The translations under genes and the position numbers were made by a program. Of a stretch of 44,862 nucleotides of DNA, positions 8,303-16,034 are shown one piece after another. The notes under the pieces were generated by a model. It was not told the DNA's origin and ran no database searches. It was given only the letters and a program-made list of their open reading frames with translations. Source of the DNA: PKWO01 sp036384915 (GTDB lineage: Bacteria; Pseudomonadota; Gammaproteobacteria; Burkholderiales; Burkholderiaceae_D); assembly GCA_036384915.1 (NCBI GenBank), contig DASVLJ010000073.1:1-44862 (forward strand). Direction: 5' to 3'. Position 1 is the stretch's first letter; each line of letters starts with the position of its first letter.

Positions 8303-9025
8303 ATGGCTTTTGGCTTACCCTCGTTACCTTCCTTCCTCTCTCTCGGTTCCAGCCGCGAGGTCTCGTCCACATCGCATGAATCGACTGCGGGAAAAAGCAA
8401 CGGCGGCGATGCCGTCAAGTCCCCCGGGCAGAACACGCATCAGCCCAGCGGCGCGCTTGCCGGCCTGGCCGGCAAATCCGCCTCTTCGCGCAGCGGCAAG
8501 ACAGGCTTCAAGGTCGGGCCGAAAATCAAGTTGAGCGCCAACACGCGCAATGCGATCTCTTCGGCAAAGAGCAGGAACCTGGAATCGAACTCGATGCACG
8601 GGGACGAACCGGCGATACCTCATCACGCATACGGAAACGTCTACTCGCATTTCTCGCCGCCCGAAACGCCCGGATCGTCCTCGATGCATCACAGTCCGTC
8701 CTTCGAACACGAAGACGATGCGCACTCGCTCATGTCCAGCCATGGCGGCGACGGTCCCCATGGTCCTAGCGGTCCGGGCGGTCCGGGCGGCCCGAACGGT
8801 CCCGATGGCCCGGACGAACCCCATCATACGGGCCACGAAACCCCTGTTGAGACCGCGCGCGCCGATTCGAACAGCATGGTCAAGGAATCCCTCGAACTCT
8901 CGCGCATCAACATGCAGACCAACAACATACTGGCCCAGATCCAGAACCGGATCCAGCTCAACATGTCGCAGAACCAGATGTCGGAACAGCTCGGCAAGAA
9001 CGCCAAGTCGCTGACGCAAGGCTGA
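8303..9025 (+). CDS. Collagen-like low-complexity protein with diverged pilin-type C-terminus
   Basis: 240 aa; AGGAGAACATC precedes the ATG, the same leader as the pilin genes. Residues 1-150 are Ser/His/Pro-rich and look disordered. Around 150-172 are Gly-Pro-X triplets (GPSGPGGPGGPNGPDGPDEP). The last 45 or so residues (SRINMQTNNILAQIQN ... GKNAKSLTQG) are a diverged version of the module that ends the proteins at 7051 and 33454; the final ten residues are identical in all of them. It is probably secreted by the T3SS and possibly joins the pilus through this module (inference). No known family is recognised. It appears to be the third gene of the harpin transcript. Confidence 0.72.
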   Translation: MAFGLPSLPSFLSLGSSREVSSTSHESTAGKSNGGDAVKSPGQNTHQPSGALAGLAGKSASSRSGKTGFKVGPKIKLSANTRNAISSAKSRNLESNSMHGDEPAIPHHAYGNVYSHFSPPETPGSSSMHHSPSFEHEDDAHSLMSSHGGDGPHGPSGPGGPGGPNGPDGPDEPHHTGHETPVETARADSNSMVKESLELSRINMQTNNILAQIQNRIQLNMSQNQMSEQLGKNAKSLTQG

Positions 9026-9127
9026 CGGCCGTATCCATCGCTTTGCCGCGCATGGTCCCGACCATGGCGACGGTTCGAATGCGGCGCGGCATTTGCCGAA
9101 ACGCGAGAGGCGAAAAGAGGCGGGCGG

Positions 9128-9190
9128 TTCGTTCCTTGCAAGAATTTTTCCGGTGATGGGCCGGATCGGACCGAACCGGTTTTATATAGT
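9128..9190 (+). promoter_or_regulatory. Near-consensus PIP box promoter
   Basis: TTCGT-N15-TTCCG (9128-9152) is followed after 32 nt by TATAGT (9185-9190), an exact YANNRT -10. One base of the second half departs from TTCG, but spacing and position, about 30 nt before the ATG at 9222, are right. It probably drives the repeat-rich protein separately from the harpin operon. Confidence 0.6.
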
Positions 9191-9221
9191 TGTTGCAGGA
9201 ATCATGGGGAAGGGATACATC

Positions 9222-10712
9222 ATGTCGTTGAAAACGAGTTTCGCAAAATACGTGCATTTCGGTTCGAACCGCGTGGCACCGGACCCCGGGCCGGCCAAGG
9301 AAAAGGCGGCGCCGGGCAAGGCACCGTCCCAATCGATATTGAGCAATTTGACGAAGCGGCTTTCGCCATCGCGCGACAAACGGGCCGACGGCAACACGGC
9401 AGCGCCGGCAAAGCAATATCGCATGGGCGCTTCCGTACGCACACGCCAGGAAAACGGCGCGTCCGTCCGGGGGCAGAAGAACGCGGGAAAGAACGAAGGG
9501 CTGCCGCCGGAATTGCAAGCACGTTTTCAAGCCCTGCGCGGCGGCCCGGTGCCGTCGGAAAAGGAATTGTTTGCGCGCTTCGACGCATTGAAGGCCTCGA
9601 CGGCGCAGAAGCCGGCCGGCGCGCCCGTCCAGGGGCAGGGGAAAACCGGAGGGAACGAAGGGCTCCCGCCTGAATTGCAAGCCCGTTATCAAGCCCTGCG
9701 CGGCGGCCCGGTGCCATCGGAAAAGGAATTGTTTGCGCGCTTCGACGCATTGAAGGCCCCGGTGGCGCAGAAACCGGCGGCCGCCTCCGGCGAGCCGGCC
9801 GCCGACCTGAAAACGCTCACGCAACAACTGAAGAAGGCGCCGGGGCCGATCTGGTCGGCGCCGAAGAACAGCGCCGGCAAGACCGGTTCGCGGCCGGCGC
9901 CATCTTCGCCCACCGCCAAGCCGGCCCGCGCGGCACTGCTTTCGAGCCAGGCGCCGGGAGCAAGGAACAGCGTGCAGAACAGCGGAAAGAAGATGCAGGC
10001 ACAGGGGGGCGCGCAGAACATTACCCCTCCCCCATCGCCCACGAGAGCGGCGCCGGGGACGCCTTCCGCCGCCGGCAAAAAGCCATCGCTGGGGCTCTCG
10101 TTCGACGACTTCAACGGTCTCGCCGACATCAAGCGCAGGCCGACAAATCCGCCCAAACAATCCGCCCGGCCGCAAGGGGGCGGTAATGCGAGCGCAAGCG
10201 CCCCGCCCATCAGGCCGTTCTCTCACTTCGAAGAGGAAGAAGCCAAGCGCGCCGACAACGCCAACGAAAAACCGAGCAAAGCGCTTGCCGAGGAGCGATA
10301 CCAGGCGCAATTCTTCTCTCCTCCGACATCGCCCGGACGTTCGAACGCCGCCTCGCGCACGAAACCTGCGCCCTCCTCCGGCCAACCGGTCAGGTCGTTC
10401 GACGAATTCTGGGAGGATGAAAAAGCGCGCGCGGACAACAACAACGAGCATCCGAGCGAAGCACTGGCCAGGGAACGATACAAGGCGCAATTCGCCCCCG
10501 AACCCGCGACGACACGCAGGCAAAGCAGGCCGCAAGAGTCCCGGCCGGCCCGTTCCGATTCGTTCCGCTCCAACGCTTCGAGCAACGCGTCGGAACGCGT
10601 GATCATGCCGCTTTCTCATTTTGAGAAAATGGAAGAGGACGAGGCCTCGCAATTCCATCGCCATGCCGAGCGCGGCGCGGCACTTGACGCCTATCTGCGT
10701 CAATTCGAATAA
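9222..10712 (+). CDS. Repeat-rich candidate type III effector
   Basis: 496 aa from ATG 9222 (AAGGGA upstream, and just downstream of a PIP-like promoter). The N-terminus is Ser/Lys/Pro-rich without a Sec signal, as in type III substrates. Two near-identical 34-residue repeats at 91-124 and 145-178 (GLPPELQARFQALRGGPVPS... then EKELFARFDALK) have a 54-residue period. The C-terminal half has three or four degenerate repeats beginning with an aromatic-acidic motif (PFSHFEEEEAKRAD, SFDEFWEDEKARAD, PLSHFEKMEEDEA). The first two of these end in ERYQAQF/ERYKAQF. The linkers are Pro/Ser/Ala-rich and look disordered. No enzymatic domain is visible, so it looks like a modular binding protein. The family is unknown to me; effector status is inferred from promoter, composition and location. 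Confidence 0.7.
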   Translation: MSLKTSFAKYVHFGSNRVAPDPGPAKEKAAPGKAPSQSILSNLTKRLSPSRDKRADGNTAAPAKQYRMGASVRTRQENGASVRGQKNAGKNEGLPPELQARFQALRGGPVPSEKELFARFDALKASTAQKPAGAPVQGQGKTGGNEGLPPELQARYQALRGGPVPSEKELFARFDALKAPVAQKPAAASGEPAADLKTLTQQLKKAPGPIWSAPKNSAGKTGSRPAPSSPTAKPARAALLSSQAPGARNSVQNSGKKMQAQGGAQNITPPPSPTRAAPGTPSAAGKKPSLGLSFDDFNGLADIKRRPTNPPKQSARPQGGGNASASAPPIRPFSHFEEEEAKRADNANEKPSKALAEERYQAQFFSPPTSPGRSNAASRTKPAPSSGQPVRSFDEFWEDEKARADNNNEHPSEALARERYKAQFAPEPATTRRQSRPQESRPARSDSFRSNASSNASERVIMPLSHFEKMEEDEASQFHRHAERGAALDAYLRQFE

Positions 10713-10794
10713 ACGCGGCGCCACTATCCGACGCGCCGGGGACGTCCACATTGAGTCACCCCGGTAGCGCCGGCGAATATGTTGTAAAATATGC

Positions 10795-10817
10795 TTGAGA
10801 ATTACCCTCGTTCTCAA
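10795..10817. other. Inverted repeat ahead of the small membrane protein
   Basis: TTGAGAA (10795-10801) and TTCTCAA (10811-10817) flank a 9-nt spacer, about 45 nt before the ATG at 10861. An operator or mRNA hairpin is possible. No PIP box is present here. Confidence 0.3.
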
Positions 10818-10860
10818 ATAGCCGCCCGCCTACCCAGCGAGCATCAGGATAGCTATCCCT

Positions 10861-11169
10861 ATGAACTCAATACAACTGCGCAAGATCGCATCCAAAGCCT
10901 TCGGTCATCCTCTCAACCTTTCCCTCCTGGCGGTCGCGCACTCGTTGCTGCTGACGCGTTGCGGCCTGCGCGACGTATTCGACGTGCTGGCTTATTTCGC
11001 CTACGTCGGCATCGCCTGGTCGGCAGTCTTCCTGGGCCGCGGGGCATTCAACCACTATCCCTGGGAAGAGGATTCGGACTTGACGCGCGCCTATGAGAAG
11101 GGCTGCCTGTTCATGGGCTTGTCGTGCCTGTTGAATCTTGCTTTCGTGCTGAGGGCGAACGCCAGTTAG
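10861..11169 (+). CDS. Small membrane protein of unknown function
   Basis: 102 aa. Three hydrophobic stretches (about 16-32, 40-58 and 82-98: LNLSLLAVAHSLLL, VLAYFAYVGIAWSAVFL, LFMGLSCLLNLAFVL) suggest a small polytopic inner-membrane protein. Between the last two lies a charged loop (HYPWEEDSDLTRAYEK). The ATG follows CAGGATAGCTATCCCT. I do not recognise the family. It sits alone between the PIP-controlled repeat protein and the secretin region, so a T3SS role is only positional. Confidence 0.55.
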   Translation: MNSIQLRKIASKAFGHPLNLSLLAVAHSLLLTRCGLRDVFDVLAYFAYVGIAWSAVFLGRGAFNHYPWEEDSDLTRAYEKGCLFMGLSCLLNLAFVLRANAS

Positions 11170-11231
11170 CGTGCTTCCGCCGGTTGGGCGGGCACGCGGC
11201 CGTCCGCACATTCAATCGATTTCGCCAATTG

Positions 11232-11309
11232 ATTCTATTGATTGATTCTATTAATGAATTCTATCGATTGATTCCATTGATCGATTCTATTGATCGGTTC
11301 TATTAATCG
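11232..11309. repeat. Six tandem copies of a 13-bp AT-rich repeat
   Basis: Six consecutive 13-bp units with consensus ATTCTATTGATTG start at 11232, 11245, 11258, 11271, 11284 and 11297, each with 0-4 differences. The array is strikingly AT-rich compared with the GC-rich surroundings. It lies between the convergent ends of the small membrane protein and the DUF2844 gene. It could be a protein-binding (H-NS-like or iteron-like) site, or a variable-number repeat. Confidence 0.8.
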
Positions 11310-11450
11310 TCTTTATTGCCGTGAGCCGCCACAGGTTTCACATCCGATCAGTCTTGGCGGATACGGCGCCGTGCTGGCAGACCGGGAGATGAACGAACAG
11401 TGCATGCGCGGCCTTGCGGGGCGCGCACATTGGCGGATCGCACCAGGAGG

Positions 11451-11969
11451 TTATTGTGCCTCTTCGGCAACGCGCAATGCCTGGCGCGCGGCCTCGGGGG
11501 TCAAGGCGGGAATGTGTGCGCTACCTGAAAATTCCTGGTCGGCCGCGCGCGAATGGATTTCAAGGTCGGCATCGGCCACGCTGGCGTGACGGCCGGCGGG
11601 AAGGCCGCCGTCTTTTTCGCCGTTGAAACGTTCGATGTATCGCCCAAGAATCTGCCGCATATTGGGGCGCCGGCCCGTTGCGCTCCACGTGACTTCGAAT
11701 ACCCGGCCTGCCGGATCGACGAATTCGTGGACGATCACCCCGTCCGGCGTCGCCAGCTTGTAGTCCGTGTACTCGGGCCGGGTGTCGATGCTCGCGATCG
11801 CATGCAGTGCAAACTGGTCGTCTACAACGCTCTCCCCGTCTCCGCCTAGCGTGGCATGGGCCGGCGATGCCGCCAATGCGGCGGCAAGGATTGACAATAT
11901 CAAGGACGTGCGCAGCCTCCCGCCCGTTTTTTCCGGCGTGGCGCCCTGCGTTTCCCTCAGCTCTTTCAT
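11451..11969 (-). CDS. DUF2844-family secreted protein
   Basis: 172 aa. AGGGAGGAA precedes the ATG. A long N-terminal region leads to a hydrophobic signal segment (LILSILAAALAASPAHA, about 23-39), and the mature part begins ATLGGDGESVVDD. The pattern of that start, a central VHEFVDPAGRVFEVTWSA and then a LGRYIERF-type segment, is the DUF2844 signature of exported proteins common in Burkholderia relatives. No biochemical function is established for the family to my knowledge. It lies downstream of sctC on the same strand, separated by about 260 nt with two hairpins, so it is probably independent of the T3SS. Confidence 0.75.
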   Translation of the reverse strand: MKELRETQGATPEKTGGRLRTSLILSILAAALAASPAHATLGGDGESVVDDQFALHAIASIDTRPEYTDYKLATPDGVIVHEFVDPAGRVFEVTWSATGRRPNMRQILGRYIERFNGEKDGGLPAGRHASVADADLEIHSRAADQEFSGSAHIPALTPEAARQALRVAEEAQ

Positions 11970-12087
11970 GTTTCCTCCCTGTGAATTGCCGATGTTTGTG
12001 CAACAGTCTGCGCATGCGGCGGCCCACGCCGCCTTTGCCAGGCTGCGCCGGATCGCATGCGCATTGCTGTTGACCTGCTTTTTTGCC

Positions 12088-12105
12088 TAACCGTGAAGAC
12101 GGTTA
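12088..12105 (-). terminator. Hairpin between sctC and the DUF2844 gene
   Basis: TAACCGT and ACGGTTA form a perfect 7-bp stem around a 4-nt loop. On the minus strand the sequence after it has an A-run rather than a U-run; on the plus strand ATTTTG follows. A terminator or operator for the downstream DUF2844 gene is possible. Confidence 0.4.
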
Positions 12106-12192
12106 TTTTGTAGAAGCGGACGGGACCAGTATAAAGAGATCGCCAGCGGAAACCATCCGACAAATGTGGGGGTACGCCAAGCAAGGGGAAGC

Positions 12193-12220
12193 GGCGGGCG
12201 GCGCTGCCGCGCCGCCCGCC
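12193..12220 (-). terminator. Strong GC hairpin just past sctC
   Basis: A perfect 11-bp inverted repeat (GGCGGGCGGCG / CGCCGCCCGCC, 6-nt loop) lies 7 nt past the sctC stop. It is the likely end of the hrpB-sctC transcript, although the poly-U tract is poor (TTCCCCTTGC). Confidence 0.6.
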
Positions 12221-12227
12221 GGAAGGC

Positions 12228-14060
12228 TCAATTCAAATTGATGATGCGTGGCGTCAGCAGGAACAAGCGCTGGAATTTCTGCTTCTGGTCCTGCTTGTAC
12301 TTGAACATGTTTCCCACCACCGGCAAGCTCGACAGCCAGGGCACGCCGCTGTTTTGCTTCGAGTCCTGCTCCACCGAATAGCCGGCGATCAGCAGGCTCT
12401 CGCCTTCCCGAATCATGGCCTGCGTATCGATCTCGCTGTTGCTGACGACAGGCAACTGCCCCACCACCTGGCCGGTCAGCTGGCCGTCCTCGATGTGCAC
12501 GTTGAGCCGTATCTGCGAGTGGTCGTTCTCGGATACCACCATGGGCAGCACGCGCAGCGAGGTACCGGCCGACACGCTGAACAGGTCCGCCGATTGAAAG
12601 CCGGCAACCGGAACGTAGAACGTCGATTTGTTCGTCATGACGGCTTCGACGTTGTCCAGCGTGGCCACTTTCGGGCTGGCGGTGATCCTGGCGTCGCTGG
12701 TCTGCTCCAGCGCGCTGACCCGTGTCAGCAGATAATTCGCCGCGCTTCCCGCCACCGCCGTGAAGGTGCCCCCCAGCGGTGTGGCGGCCACCGGAATCAA
12801 GTTCGAATTGGGGTTGGCGAAACCGACCGGATTGACCGAGCCCGGCATGCTTGCTTGGGCCAGGTCGCCGTTCCCGGTTTCGAAGTCGGCGTGGCTGCCA
12901 TGCAGGCGCCAATCCACGCCGAGTTGCGCCAGGCCGTTCTCCGTCACATCGATGATGCTGGCGCTGATTTCCAGAACCTGGGGCCGGGTATCGAGCGAGG
13001 CGATCAGCGTTGCGTAAGCCGCCATTTTTTCCGGATAATCGCGGATCAGCAGCGAATTGGAGCGTGGGTCGGCCTGGATCGATGGCCGTTCCTCCAATCC
13101 TCCACCACCCGGCGCCGGCATGGGCAGGGATGCCTGTGCCGCGTCGCCCGCCGTCAGATTCTTCGGCAAAGGCGGATTGAGCGGCGCGCTGTCGCCGCCG
13201 GCCGCGCCCAATCCCGGCAAGGCCGAGCCCCAGAAATTGGCGCCTTGCCCCAGCTGCGGGCTTTTCGGCAGGACGCTGCCGACGTGCCTGACCTCGCTTT
13301 GCGACGCCGGCTGCTGCTCGCGCTGCGAGGCCTGGTTGGTCTCGTAGGCGGCACGCAGGATATTGGCCACGCCGGTGATCGTCACCACCTGTCCCTCCAC
13401 GCGTACCGGATGGTCCGCGGCCCAGGCGTAGCGCAGCGGGAACACGCGGACCACGGTGTGGCGGTTGTCGCTGCGGTTGTGGTCGATTTTTCCGGCAATA
13501 TCGGTAACGAGATCGACGTAGCGCGGCGGGCCTGAAATGAGGACCGTACCCGCGCCCTCGTCGGCGACGATGGGAAAGCGCTTGTCGGAAATATGCATTC
13601 TGTCCAGGGCTATCTTGAGCTCGTCCGGCGACGCATAAGTGAGACCGATCACCACGCTCTTGGCCTCGTTCGCCCCCGACAAATACAGCACCGTGCCGTC
13701 GTAATACCACGAAAAGCCGAACGATGCGGACAACTGCTCCAGGAAGCGCTGCGGCGTATCCGAGAATTTACCCGTGACATTCCCCTCGATCTGGGGCGAA
13801 ATCCTGGTCATCACGCCCTGGCTTGCGGCCAGCTCGCGCAGGATTTCCTTGAGTTCCTTGTGATCCGCCGCATACTGCAGTGAGCCCGTCTTCCACGGTA
13901 TCGGCAGCGCCCCCTGCGCGCGCATGTCGAGCGAGCTTTCGAGTTTCATCGTTCCGGCATTGGCCGCCATCGCGTCGGGCGGCAGGCCGGACGCCAGGAG
14001 AAGTGCGCTTAGCGAGGAGACGAGTCCGCCGACGCGCAAACGGTTGTTACGAAGTTTCAT
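12228..14060 (-). CDS. sctC: Type III outer-membrane secretin SctC (HrcC)
   Basis: 610 aa. There is a signal peptide (about 1-33, LSALLLASGLPPDAMAA). Next is an N0/STN-like domain (LKEILRELAASQGVMTRIS ... IEGNVTGKF), then N1 modules (VLISGPPRYVDLVTDIAGKI, VVRVFPLRYAWAAD). An Ala/Pro/Gly-rich linker follows, then a C-terminal secretin beta-barrel with the typical QADPRSNSLLIRDYPEKM, LEISASIIDVTE and SLLIAGYSVEQDSKQNSGVPW segments. It forms the outer-membrane ring. The gene lies 126 nt behind the HrpB-type regulator on the same strand and probably shares its transcript. That spacer contains an 8-bp tandem repeat. No PIP box was found directly upstream. Confidence 0.96.
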   Translation of the reverse strand: MKLRNNRLRVGGLVSSLSALLLASGLPPDAMAANAGTMKLESSLDMRAQGALPIPWKTGSLQYAADHKELKEILRELAASQGVMTRISPQIEGNVTGKFSDTPQRFLEQLSASFGFSWYYDGTVLYLSGANEAKSVVIGLTYASPDELKIALDRMHISDKRFPIVADEGAGTVLISGPPRYVDLVTDIAGKIDHNRSDNRHTVVRVFPLRYAWAADHPVRVEGQVVTITGVANILRAAYETNQASQREQQPASQSEVRHVGSVLPKSPQLGQGANFWGSALPGLGAAGGDSAPLNPPLPKNLTAGDAAQASLPMPAPGGGGLEERPSIQADPRSNSLLIRDYPEKMAAYATLIASLDTRPQVLEISASIIDVTENGLAQLGVDWRLHGSHADFETGNGDLAQASMPGSVNPVGFANPNSNLIPVAATPLGGTFTAVAGSAANYLLTRVSALEQTSDARITASPKVATLDNVEAVMTNKSTFYVPVAGFQSADLFSVSAGTSLRVLPMVVSENDHSQIRLNVHIEDGQLTGQVVGQLPVVSNSEIDTQAMIREGESLLIAGYSVEQDSKQNSGVPWLSSLPVVGNMFKYKQDQKQKFQRLFLLTPRIINLN

Positions 14061-14114
14061 TTTAAAGATATCCGCATGAGAAATTGAAATCGGAAACTGC
14101 CGGCGAACGTGCGC

Positions 14115-14152
14115 CCCTGCGACCCTGCGACCCTGCGACCCTGCGACCCTGC
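14115..14152. repeat. 8-bp tandem repeat (CCCTGCGA, about 4.75 copies) between hrpB and sctC
   Basis: Perfect CCCTGCGA units start at 14115, 14123, 14131 and 14139, with a partial CCCTGC at 14147-14152. The unit is not a multiple of three and lies in the sctC leader. Copy-number changes by slippage would alter the distance from the regulator gene to sctC. Confidence 0.85.
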
Positions 14153-14186
14153 AATAAAGCGGCCGGTCGATCGGACAAGCGGCGGC

Positions 14187-15632
14187 TCAGCGAAGGATCG
14201 TCTCCGACGGCGACTCGTTGAACTGCTTGCGATATCCCCGGATCAGCGCGGAACGGCTCTTCACGCCGAGGCGGGTTGCCGTCTCCATGATGTTGTCGCC
14301 GCCGCCGCGCTCGTTGAGCAGATCGGTGCGCACAGCATCGAGCCGCAAGCGGCGGATCACCGCGCTGGGCGACATGCCCAGGTGTTCCTTGAACGCCAAT
14401 TGCAGCGCGCGCTCGGTCACGCAGATGTGGGCGGCCACTTCGCGCATGGTCAGCGCGGTGCTCCGGTAATTGTTGAGGATATAGGCGTAGGCGCGGCGGT
14501 ATTTGGCCGGCAGACGCGCGCTGACGTCGTCGGTCGGCACGGTGACGGCAGTTTCCACGATGCCATCCAGCGATTTGATGACCTGGGTCTCGCTGCGCAA
14601 GCATTGCAACGCCTCGCCGGAATAGGCGGCGTAGAACTTCATCGCCTCTTCCGCATTGCCCTGCTTGAGGCAGATCTTGGCCTGGCAATACATATAGTCC
14701 AGATTCCAGCGGCGCGACGGCGTTTGCGCCTTGGCGCCGCGGCCGCGCAGCAGCTTTTCCGCCTGGTCGCTGAAATTACCGGCCAGGGCAGCGAGCGCGA
14801 TTTCGAGCTGCATCGTGCTGGTCTGGGTTTCGCATTCCCGCGTGCGCGCCAGCGCAAGCTGCTCGCCCAGCGCATCGATGACGTCGCGCTCGCCGGCGGC
14901 GCAGCGCTGCAGCAATACGAGATAGCGATAGCGCTGCGCCATGATCTCGGGAGCCGGCGTCCTGGCCGGCAGCTTGCCCATCCGCTCGGTGAAGCGCGCC
15001 AGCTTGGCGCGATGGTCGCCGTAGGCGGCGGCGGATTGCCAGAACACGTGGTCCTTCAAGCCGCCGGCGCAGCGGACGCCGATCTGCACCGAAAAGTCCA
15101 GCGCCAGCAAATCGATCAGCAGGCCCCAGCGGGCGTCGCAGCCGGCCTCGGCGGCAAGCCGGGCCGCATGCGCCAGGGCTTCTTCCGCGGCCGCTTGCTG
15201 GGCGAGACGATGATGGATCACGGCGATGGCAACGATCGCCTCGATCTTCTGCTCCCGCGTAGCTGCCGCATCCTGCGTAATGCGAGAGAAGCAATTCAGG
15301 GCCGCGCCGTAGCGGCTGACCGACAGGGAGAGCCAGCCGGTATTGCGGCACGAGAAAATCCGCAGCTCGTCGTTCGAACCTTTGAGCAGTTTCTGCGCCT
15401 TGCGGTAATTCTCCTCCGCTTCCTCCTCGCGGCCCAGCAGCAGCGCGGCATCCGCCATCGACTGAAAGGAGAGCACGCCCATCTCGCCGAGGTCGGAGGA
15501 GTCGAGGTCGGCGAAACGTTCGACGTGCCGGAGCGCCTGTGCGAAATCGCCATCCTGCATCGCAAATGCATACGACGGCATTGCCTCAGCTTTGGTCATC
15601 GAGGAAATCACAGCAAAATAGACTGGAAACAT
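14187..15632 (-). CDS. hrpB: AraC-type hrp master regulator (HrpB/HrpX family)
   Basis: 481 aa, the usual size of Ralstonia HrpB and Xanthomonas HrpX. Residues 1-360 are helical, TPR-like (AEENYRKAQKLLKGS, AAAEEALAHAARLAAEAG). About 380-481 form the AraC/XylS double helix-turn-helix (STALTMREVAAHICVTERAL, SPSAVIRRLRLDAVRTDL, GVKSRSALIRGYRKQFNESP). Members bind PIP/hrpII boxes and switch on hrp operons and effector genes. The nine PIP-type promoters in this window are its likely targets. The start is ATG 15632 with AAAGGGTGA upstream. A later in-frame ATG at 15599 lacks a clear ribosome site. sctC follows on the same strand. Confidence 0.93.
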   Translation of the reverse strand: MFPVYFAVISSMTKAEAMPSYAFAMQDGDFAQALRHVERFADLDSSDLGEMGVLSFQSMADAALLLGREEEAEENYRKAQKLLKGSNDELRIFSCRNTGWLSLSVSRYGAALNCFSRITQDAAATREQKIEAIVAIAVIHHRLAQQAAAEEALAHAARLAAEAGCDARWGLLIDLLALDFSVQIGVRCAGGLKDHVFWQSAAAYGDHRAKLARFTERMGKLPARTPAPEIMAQRYRYLVLLQRCAAGERDVIDALGEQLALARTRECETQTSTMQLEIALAALAGNFSDQAEKLLRGRGAKAQTPSRRWNLDYMYCQAKICLKQGNAEEAMKFYAAYSGEALQCLRSETQVIKSLDGIVETAVTVPTDDVSARLPAKYRRAYAYILNNYRSTALTMREVAAHICVTERALQLAFKEHLGMSPSAVIRRLRLDAVRTDLLNERGGGDNIMETATRLGVKSRSALIRGYRKQFNESPSETILR

Positions 15633-16034
15633 GATCGTTCACCCTTTCAAGATGGTTACGGAGACATGGCGCCTCTACCGTTCCTGGCAAGCACGCCGAA
15701 CAACGCGATGAGAACCGTGTCTTCGTTGTTCATCGCTGCATGAACATCATGTTAGCGAGCGGGCGAAAGGGGATTTTCAAGAAAGCTGGAGATTTCCTGA
15801 ACAAAGTTCCGTTTTTTCCTCAATAAATTTCATACGAAAAAGCACGAGTGCACGCAAAACGGCACGCGTGCGAGAGACGGCAACAAGTATGACAATTGCG
15901 TGACATGCGCGCGCGACGGAATACGCTCTCTTATAGCTTTTTCCGAAGACTCCGATCAGGTTTATCTATGTATCCGACATACCCGTCAAATGTCATATGA
16001 CTTCGCGCGTCGGTCTTCGTGCGAGCTAACTCAT
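15633..16034 (-). promoter_or_regulatory. Presumed hrpB promoter region
   Basis: The 402 nt between sctT and hrpB have no gene and no PIP box. A weak minus-strand candidate is TTGACG (15989 to 15984) with GATAAA 17 nt downstream. The region is less GC-rich than its surroundings. In Ralstonia, hrpB is switched on by HrpG; no HrpG gene is in this window, so input would come from elsewhere. Confidence 0.35.

Noticed and set aside
11232..11309. CRISPR-like array
   Set aside because: The 13-bp units are directly tandem with no spacers.
12103..13710. 535-codon minus-strand frame over sctC
   Set aside because: It is an alternate frame of the secretin gene with Arg/Gly-rich composition, and it runs past the sctC hairpin.
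16002..16019. TTCG-N10-TTCG near the sctT stop
   Set aside because: Spacing is far from N16, and no plus-strand gene lies downstream.
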